Shown here: positions 3,877 to 8,324 of the stretch, piece by piece
Position numbering within the stretch: the stretch's first letter is position 1
Layout of the letters: every line of letters begins with the position of its first letter
Assembly (NCBI GenBank): GCA_002339265.1
Contig: DDKG01000089.1
Location: 1 to 8,324 of the forward strand
Reading direction: 5' to 3'
Length of the DNA: 8,324 nucleotides
From: Massilia sp. UBA2604
Lineage (GTDB): Bacteria; Pseudomonadota; Gammaproteobacteria; Burkholderiales; Burkholderiaceae_D
The notes under the pieces: model-generated
Database searches by the model: none
Told to the model about the DNA's origin: nothing
Seen by the model: the letters and a program-made list of their open reading frames with translations, nothing else
Translations under genes and position numbers: made by a program

Positions 3877-6800
3877 ATGACGCCGCCTTATATTCATGAG
3901 CGGCGCTATTACTGGCCAAAAGAAAAAAGAACCGATTTGAAGCAACCTACTCATACCATTCCAAGCCGCGAGGAAATCCTCGCAGTCTTCCGTGACGCCA
4001 GCGAACCGCTCGATGCGGCCGGCCTGGCACGTGCCCTCAAGGTCAAGCCAGCCGCCCAGGAAGTCCTGGGCCGCCGCCTGAACGCCATGGAGCGTGACGG
4101 CCAGATCCGCTCCGACCGCAGCGGCACTTATACGCTGGCCGATCATTCCGCCTTTGTAGCGGGCAAGGTCGCCGCGCATCGGGACGGATTTGGATTCGTG
4201 ATCCCGGACGAGCCAGGCCCAGACCTGTTCCTGTCCGACCGCGAGATGCAGAAAGTGCTGCATGGCGACCGCGTGATGGCGCGCGTGACCGGCACTGATC
4301 GCCGCGGTCGTCCCGAAGGCTCGATCGTCGAAGTGGTCGAGCGCGCCAACACCCATATCATTGGCCGCCTCTTGAATGAAGGCGGCGTCTGGATCGTCTC
4401 GCCCGAAGACCAGCGCATCGCGCAAGACGTGCTTGTCTCCGGTTCGCCGGGCAAGGCGCGCGCCGGGCAGGTGGTCAGCGTCGAGCTGCTCGAGCAGCCG
4501 GGCCGCTTCCAGAAGCCGACCGGCCGCATCGTCGAAGTGCTCGGCGAGCTGGACGACCCGGGCATGGAAATCGAAATCGCGGTGCGCAAGTTCGGCGTGC
4601 CGCACGTGTTCTCGCCGCCGGCGCTCAAGCAGGCCGCGCGCCTGCCAAATGAAGTCGTGGCCGCCGACCTGGCGGACCGCGTCGACCTGCGCGACGTGCC
4701 GCTGGTGACCATCGACGGCGAAGACGCGCGCGACTTCGACGACGCGGTCTATTGCGAGCCGGTCAAGATCGGCCGTACCAAGGGCTTCCGCCTGCTGGTC
4801 GCGATCGCCGACGTCAGCCATTATGTGAAGCCGAACGACGCGCTGGATGCCGACGCGATCGAACGCAGCACCTCGGTCTACTTCCCGCGCCGCGTGATCC
4901 CGATGCTGCCCGAGAAGCTGTCCAACGGCCTGTGTTCGCTGAATCCGCACGTCGACCGCTGCACCCTGGTGTGCGATATGGTCGTGACGGAAGACGGCGA
5001 GGTCACCGCTTATCAGTTCTACCCGGCCGTGATGCACTCGGCGGCGCGCCTGACCTATAACCAGGTGGCCGACATCCTCGCCGACACCAAGGGCGAAGAA
5101 GCGCAGCAGCGTCCGGCCATCGTGCCGCACCTGCTGAACCTGAACGCGGCGTTCCGCGCGCTGCTCAAGGCGCGCCAGGAGCGTGGCGCGATCGATTTCG
5201 AAACCACCGAAACCTATATCGTTTGTAATTCGCTGGGCAAGATCGAGAAGATCATCCCGCGCACCCGCAACGACGCGCACCGCCTGATCGAGGAGTGCAT
5301 GCTGGCCGCCAACGTGTGCGCCGCCGACTTCCTGCTGCGCCACAAGCATCCGGGCACCTTCCGCGTGCACGCCGTGCCGACCGAAGAAAAGCTGAACCAG
5401 CTGCGCACTTTCCTGAAGCAGGTGGGACTGAACCTGGGCGGCGGCAACAAGCCGACCGCGCGCGACTACGCCGCGGTGATGCAGGAAATCCGCGAGCGTC
5501 CGGATGCGACGCTGCTGCAGACCATGCTGCTGCGCTCGATGCAGCAGGCGGTCTACAGCCCGGACAACGTCGGCCACTTCGGCCTGGCCTATGAGGCCTA
5601 CGCCCACTTCACCAGCCCGATCCGCCGTTATCCCGACCTGCTGACCCACCGCGCCATCAAGGCGCTGTTGCTGGGCAAGCGCTACGAACCGAAGGGTATC
5701 GAGCTCGGCAAGCTGAACTCGACGCAGTCGAACTCGGCGCGCAAGCAGGCCGCCAAGGACAAGGCGGAAGGCAAGCCGCAGAAGAGCGAGAAGGACCTGA
5801 CGATCTGGGACGCGCTCGGCGTGCACTGCTCGGCCAACGAGCGCCGCGCCGATGAAGCCTCGCGCGACGTCGAGAACTGGCTCAAGTGCTTCTTCATGCA
5901 GGACAAGATCGGCGAAGAGTTCACCGGCACCGTCGCTGGCGTGACCACCTTCGGCATCTTCGTGCAGCTCGACGAGCTGTTCGTCGAGGGCCTGGTGCAC
6001 ATCACCGAGCTGGGCGCCGATTACTTCCAGTACGACGAGGCGCGCCATGAGCTGCGCGGCGAACGCACCGGCCAGCGCTACCAGCTGACCGACCGCGTCA
6101 CCGTCCGGGTGGCGCGGGTCGACCTCGAATCGCGCAAGATCGACCTGACCCTGGCGTCGGCGCCGGTCGCGGTCGAGGCGGGCGAGGGTGCGGGCCGCAA
6201 CAGGCAGGGCCGCAATGACGGACGGAACGAAACCCGCAACGAGGGCCGCAAGGAAGGCCGTAACGGCGGTAAGCGCTCGCGTGGCGGCCGTAACCGTGGA
6301 CCGAAACCGGGCGCGCCAGCCGTGGTCGAAGCGCCGGTCGCCGCGACGCCGCTCGAACGCGCGCGCCAGGTAGCCCAGGAAGCGATGGAAGTGCCGACCA
6401 AGCCGCCGAAATCGCGCAAGGCGCGGGCCAAGGCCAAGGCGGAAGAGCGGGCGAATGCAGCGGCTGCAGCGCCTGTGCCGACGCCTGCTCCTGTCCCAGT
6501 ACCGGCGCCAGCGCCCGCACCGGTTGCGCCGACGCCGGTCGAGGCGCCCGTGGTCGCGACGCCGCCGGCGCGCAAGCCGCGTGCTGCGAAGGCTTCTGCC
6601 AAGCCGGTCGTGGAGGCTGCACCGGTGGCCGCACCGGCGAAGCCGAAAGCCAGGAAAGCAGCCGCCAAGGCCGCCCCGGTGATTGAACCCGTCGAGGCGA
6701 CGCCGGTCAAGCCGGCAGCGAAGAAAGCGGCCGCACCGCGCAAGACAGCCGTGAAGGCGGTTGCCGAGCCGGAAGCGCCAAAGCTAGTCAAGGCTCCTGC

Positions 6801-6936
6801 CAAGAAGGCTGCAGCCAAGACTGCAACGAAGACCGCAACTAAAACTGCAACTAAAACTGCAACTAAAACTGCAACCAAGGCCGCGCCCAAAGCCGCAGCC
6901 AAAACCAGCAAGAAAAAAGCACCTGAAAGCGATTGA
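3877..6936 (+). CDS. rnr: Ribonuclease R with a long Lys/Ala/Pro-rich C-terminal tail
   Basis: RNase R is a processive 3'-5' exoribonuclease that degrades structured RNA and acts in mRNA decay, rRNA quality control and trans-translation. Domains of the 1019-residue product: winged-helix N-domain (about 28-88), two cold-shock OB folds (about 93-240), RNB catalytic domain (about 270-600) and S1 domain (about 678-760). The catalytic TIDGEDARDFDDAVYCE supplies the metal-binding acidic residues Asp280, Asp286, Asp288 and Asp289; later RNB motifs include RNDAHRLIEECMLAAN (464-479) and AHFTSPIRRYPDL (576-588). Residues 761-1019 form a low-complexity tail: first Arg/Gly/Asn-rich, then Pro/Ala/Val-rich, then Lys/Ala-rich with five KTAT repeats. 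E. coli RNase R is 813 aa with a shorter basic tail, so this one is about 200 aa longer. The N-terminus is uncertain: TTG at 3937 would remove the first 20 residues and start close to the conserved IPSREEI. rlmB follows after 10 bases. Confidence 0.95.
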   Translation: MTPPYIHERRYYWPKEKRTDLKQPTHTIPSREEILAVFRDASEPLDAAGLARALKVKPAAQEVLGRRLNAMERDGQIRSDRSGTYTLADHSAFVAGKVAAHRDGFGFVIPDEPGPDLFLSDREMQKVLHGDRVMARVTGTDRRGRPEGSIVEVVERANTHIIGRLLNEGGVWIVSPEDQRIAQDVLVSGSPGKARAGQVVSVELLEQPGRFQKPTGRIVEVLGELDDPGMEIEIAVRKFGVPHVFSPPALKQAARLPNEVVAADLADRVDLRDVPLVTIDGEDARDFDDAVYCEPVKIGRTKGFRLLVAIADVSHYVKPNDALDADAIERSTSVYFPRRVIPMLPEKLSNGLCSLNPHVDRCTLVCDMVVTEDGEVTAYQFYPAVMHSAARLTYNQVADILADTKGEEAQQRPAIVPHLLNLNAAFRALLKARQERGAIDFETTETYIVCNSLGKIEKIIPRTRNDAHRLIEECMLAANVCAADFLLRHKHPGTFRVHAVPTEEKLNQLRTFLKQVGLNLGGGNKPTARDYAAVMQEIRERPDATLLQTMLLRSMQQAVYSPDNVGHFGLAYEAYAHFTSPIRRYPDLLTHRAIKALLLGKRYEPKGIELGKLNSTQSNSARKQAAKDKAEGKPQKSEKDLTIWDALGVHCSANERRADEASRDVENWLKCFFMQDKIGEEFTGTVAGVTTFGIFVQLDELFVEGLVHITELGADYFQYDEARHELRGERTGQRYQLTDRVTVRVARVDLESRKIDLTLASAPVAVEAGEGAGRNRQGRNDGRNETRNEGRKEGRNGGKRSRGGRNRGPKPGAPAVVEAPVAATPLERARQVAQEAMEVPTKPPKSRKARAKAKAEERANAAAAAPVPTPAPVPVPAPAPAPVAPTPVEAPVVATPPARKPRAAKASAKPVVEAAPVAAPAKPKARKAAAKAAPVIEPVEATPVKPAAKKAAAPRKTAVKAVAEPEAPKLVKAPAKKAAAKTATKTATKTATKTATKTATKAAPKAAAKTSKKKAPESD
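6817..6876 (+). repeat. 12-bp tandem repeat encoding (KTAT)x5 in the RNase R tail
   Basis: Five in-frame 12-bp units encode Lys-Thr-Ala-Thr at residues 981-1000. Units 3 and 4 are identical (AAAACTGCAACT) and unit 5 differs only in the last base; units 1 and 2 carry silent changes. Codon choice (AAA, ACT, GCA) is A/T-rich compared with the rest of the gene, which fits recent expansion by slippage. Unit gain or loss would keep the frame and change only tail length. Confidence 0.9.
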
Positions 6937-6946
6937 GAAGTAGCAA

Positions 6947-7690
6947 ATGAAAAATAAAATGATTTTCGGCTTCCACGCCGTGACCTCGCGCCTGCGTCAT
7001 GAGGCGCAGTCGGTGGAAGAGATCTTTGTCGACGCCGAGCGCAACGACGGCCGCATGAAAGACCTGATCGCCAATGCCAAGGCGGCCGGCGTGCGCGTGA
7101 TGCCGGTCGACGCCTCGCGCCTGGACAAGATCACCGGCACCCGCCGCCATCAGGGCGTGATCGCCTTCGCCAGCCAGCTGGCGCTGGCGCGCAACCTGGA
7201 CGAGCTGCTCGACGCCATCGAGGGTCCGCCGCTGCTGCTGATCCTGGACGGCATCACCGATCCGCACAACCTGGGCGCCTGCCTGCGCGTGGCCGACGGT
7301 GTCGGCGCGCACGCGGTGATCGTGCCGAAGGACCGCGCGGTGGGCCTGAACGCCACCGCGGCCAAGGTCGCCAGCGGCGCGGCCGAGACGGTGCCTTACA
7401 TCACCGTCACCAACCTGGCGCGCACCATGCGCGAGCTGAAGGAACGCGACATCCTGCTGATCGGCACCTCGGACGATGCCGAGCGCGGCCTGTACGAAGC
7501 CGACTTCACCGGCCCGGCCGCCCTGGTCATGGGTTCGGAAGGCGAGGGCATGCGCCGCCTGACGCGTGAGACCTGCGACGTGCTGGTCAACATCCCGATG
7601 TTCGGCTCGGTCGAGAGCCTGAACGTGTCGGTCGCCTCGGGCGTCTGCCTGTACGAGGCGCGCCGCCAGCGCATCGCGCGCGAGGGCTAA
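6947..7690 (+). CDS. rlmB: 23S rRNA (guanosine-2251-2'-O)-methyltransferase RlmB
   Basis: RlmB uses S-adenosylmethionine to methylate the 2'-O of G2251 in the P-loop of 23S rRNA, near the peptidyl transferase centre. It is a SpoU/SPOUT (trefoil-knot) enzyme. The 247-residue product has the usual small N-terminal substrate-binding domain ([13 protein letters not shown] at 6-18) and an RRHQGVIAF stretch (66-74). All three SpoU motifs are present: motif 1 [18 protein letters not shown] (99-116), motif 2 [13 protein letters not shown] (192-204), and motif 3 [19 protein letters not shown] (211-229). Length matches the E. coli protein (243 aa). GAGAAG at 6935-6940 overlaps the rnr stop codon and lies six bases before the ATG, so rnr and rlmB form a tight operon, a pairing also known in E. 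coli. A strong terminator follows 14 bases after the stop. Confidence 0.95.
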   Translation: MKNKMIFGFHAVTSRLRHEAQSVEEIFVDAERNDGRMKDLIANAKAAGVRVMPVDASRLDKITGTRRHQGVIAFASQLALARNLDELLDAIEGPPLLLILDGITDPHNLGACLRVADGVGAHAVIVPKDRAVGLNATAAKVASGAAETVPYITVTNLARTMRELKERDILLIGTSDDAERGLYEADFTGPAALVMGSEGEGMRRLTRETCDVLVNIPMFGSVESLNVSVASGVCLYEARRQRIAREG

Positions 7691-7704
7691 GCTTCAGCCA
7701 TCAA

Positions 7705-7734
7705 CGGCCTGGAACCCTCTCCAGGCCGGTTTTT
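7705..7734 (+). terminator. Intrinsic terminator of the rnr-rlmB operon
   Basis: CGGCCTGG (7705-7712) pairs perfectly with CCAGGCCG (7721-7728) around an 8-base loop. A G and then five T residues (7730-7734) follow. It separates rlmB from cysE, so cysE needs its own promoter. Confidence 0.9.
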
Positions 7735-7808
7735 CTGCATTACCACTCCCACAAGCTTTTCATCCCTGGATCGGCTACCATGGAAGCCGGCCCTCCCCGA
7801 GCATTGCC

Positions 7809-8324
7809 ATGTTTTTCTCAAGACTGCGCGAAGACATTCGCAACATCATCGAGCGCGATCCCGCCGCCCGCAACGGCTGGGAAGTGTTGACCTGCTATCC
7901 GGGCCTGCACGCCATCGTCGCCCACCGCTGGGCCCACGCCTGCTGGCGCATGGGCCTGAAATGGCTCGGCCGTTTCATCGCGCACCTGGCCCGCATCGTC
8001 ACCGGCATCGAAATCCATCCCGGCGCCGCTATCGGGCGTCGGGTCTTCATCGACCATGGCTTCGGCGTGGTGATCGGCGAGACCGCCGTGATCGGTGACG
8101 ACTGCACCATCTACCAGGGCGTCACGCTGGGCGGCACCACGCTGGTGGCCGGCGCCAAGCGCCATCCGACGCTCGAACGGGGCGTGATCGTCGGCGCCGG
8201 CGCCCAGGTGCTGGGCGCCTTCACGGTCGGCGAATACGCCAAGATCGGTTCCAACGCGGTGGTGGTCAAGCCGGTGCCGGCCGGCGCCACGGCGGTCGGC
8301 AATCCGGCCCACCTGATCCAGAAA
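7809..8324 (+). CDS. cysE: Serine O-acetyltransferase CysE (3' end outside window)
   Basis: CysE transfers acetyl from acetyl-CoA to L-serine, giving O-acetylserine, the first committed step of cysteine synthesis. The visible 172 residues begin [28 protein letters not shown] in parts: a short helical N-domain with the conserved [17 protein letters not shown] (30-46). The left-handed beta-helix of hexapeptide repeats runs from about 67 onward: [11 protein letters not shown], then the active-site Asp82-His83 in [25 protein letters not shown] (103-110), and His119 in KRHP. The compact N-domain marks the short form common in Burkholderiales rather than the 273-aa enteric type. The frame is open to the last base; perhaps 80-100 residues are missing (inference). 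No good Shine-Dalgarno precedes the ATG, but conserved N-terminal residues begin right at it. It is separated from rlmB by a terminator. Its promoter is not evident; TACCAT at 7776-7781 is a possible -10 without a matching -35. Confidence 0.92.
   Translation, partial: MFFSRLREDIRNIIERDPAARNGWEVLTCYPGLHAIVAHRWAHACWRMGLKWLGRFIAHLARIVTGIEIHPGAAIGRRVFIDHGFGVVIGETAVIGDDCTIYQGVTLGGTTLVAGAKRHPTLERGVIVGAGAQVLGAFTVGEYAKIGSNAVVVKPVPAGATAVGNPAHLIQK

Noticed and set aside
3871..6048. 725-aa antisense open frame opposite rnr
   Set aside because: Shadow frame in GC-rich DNA; the plus strand encodes a complete RNase R with all catalytic motifs.
7741..7808. cysE promoter (TACCAT at 7776-7781)
   Set aside because: No acceptable -35 at 16-18 bp; left as a remark in the cysE entry rather than called.
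7818..8312. 164-aa minus-strand open frame at the right edge
   Set aside because: Antisense to cysE, which shows conserved active-site residues and hexapeptide repeats on the plus strand.

Overview
This window reads as a piece of a high-GC betaproteobacterial chromosome, most likely Burkholderiales/Oxalobacteraceae (Massilia-like). The evidence is the strong G/C third-position bias, a PHA phasin, the sequence style of RNase R, RlmB and CysE, and a tRNA-Leu(CAG) array suited to CTG-rich genes. The taxonomic call is inference from familiarity, not from a search.

Layout: (1) 3-1590, plus strand: the end of a type VI secretion (T6SS) cluster, with the C-terminal part of the TssH/ClpV ATPase followed by TssA. 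(2) 1617-2198, minus: a phasin that coats polyhydroxyalkanoate granules, convergent with tssA. (3) 2280-2486, minus: a small secreted protein of unknown function, divergent from (4) 2587-2994, plus: a CueR-type copper-sensing MerR regulator with a textbook 19-bp-spacer operator/promoter just upstream of its own gene. (5) 3012-3055: a strong bidirectional terminator shared by cueR and the convergent tRNA operon. (6) 3089-3585, minus: four identical tRNA-Leu(CAG) genes in tandem, driven by a near-consensus sigma-70 promoter at 3726-3753 through a leader of about 135 nt. (7) 3877-7690, plus: the rnr-rlmB operon (RNase R with an unusually long Lys/Ala/Pro tail, then the 23S rRNA Gm2251 methyltransferase), closed by an intrinsic terminator at 7705-7734. 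(8) 7809-8324, plus: serine O-acetyltransferase CysE, cut by the window end.

Functionally the window joins the edge of an accessory T6SS cluster to housekeeping functions: RNA decay and quality control, ribosome modification, tRNA supply and cysteine synthesis. I found no convincing new multi-gene system, CRISPR array, transposon or prophage. The items most worth a second look are the long, repeat-bearing RNase R tail, the tRNA-Leu array with signs of recent duplication and a structured leader, the copper regulator with no copper efflux gene beside it, and a sequence discontinuity at the first ~26 bases inside tssH.
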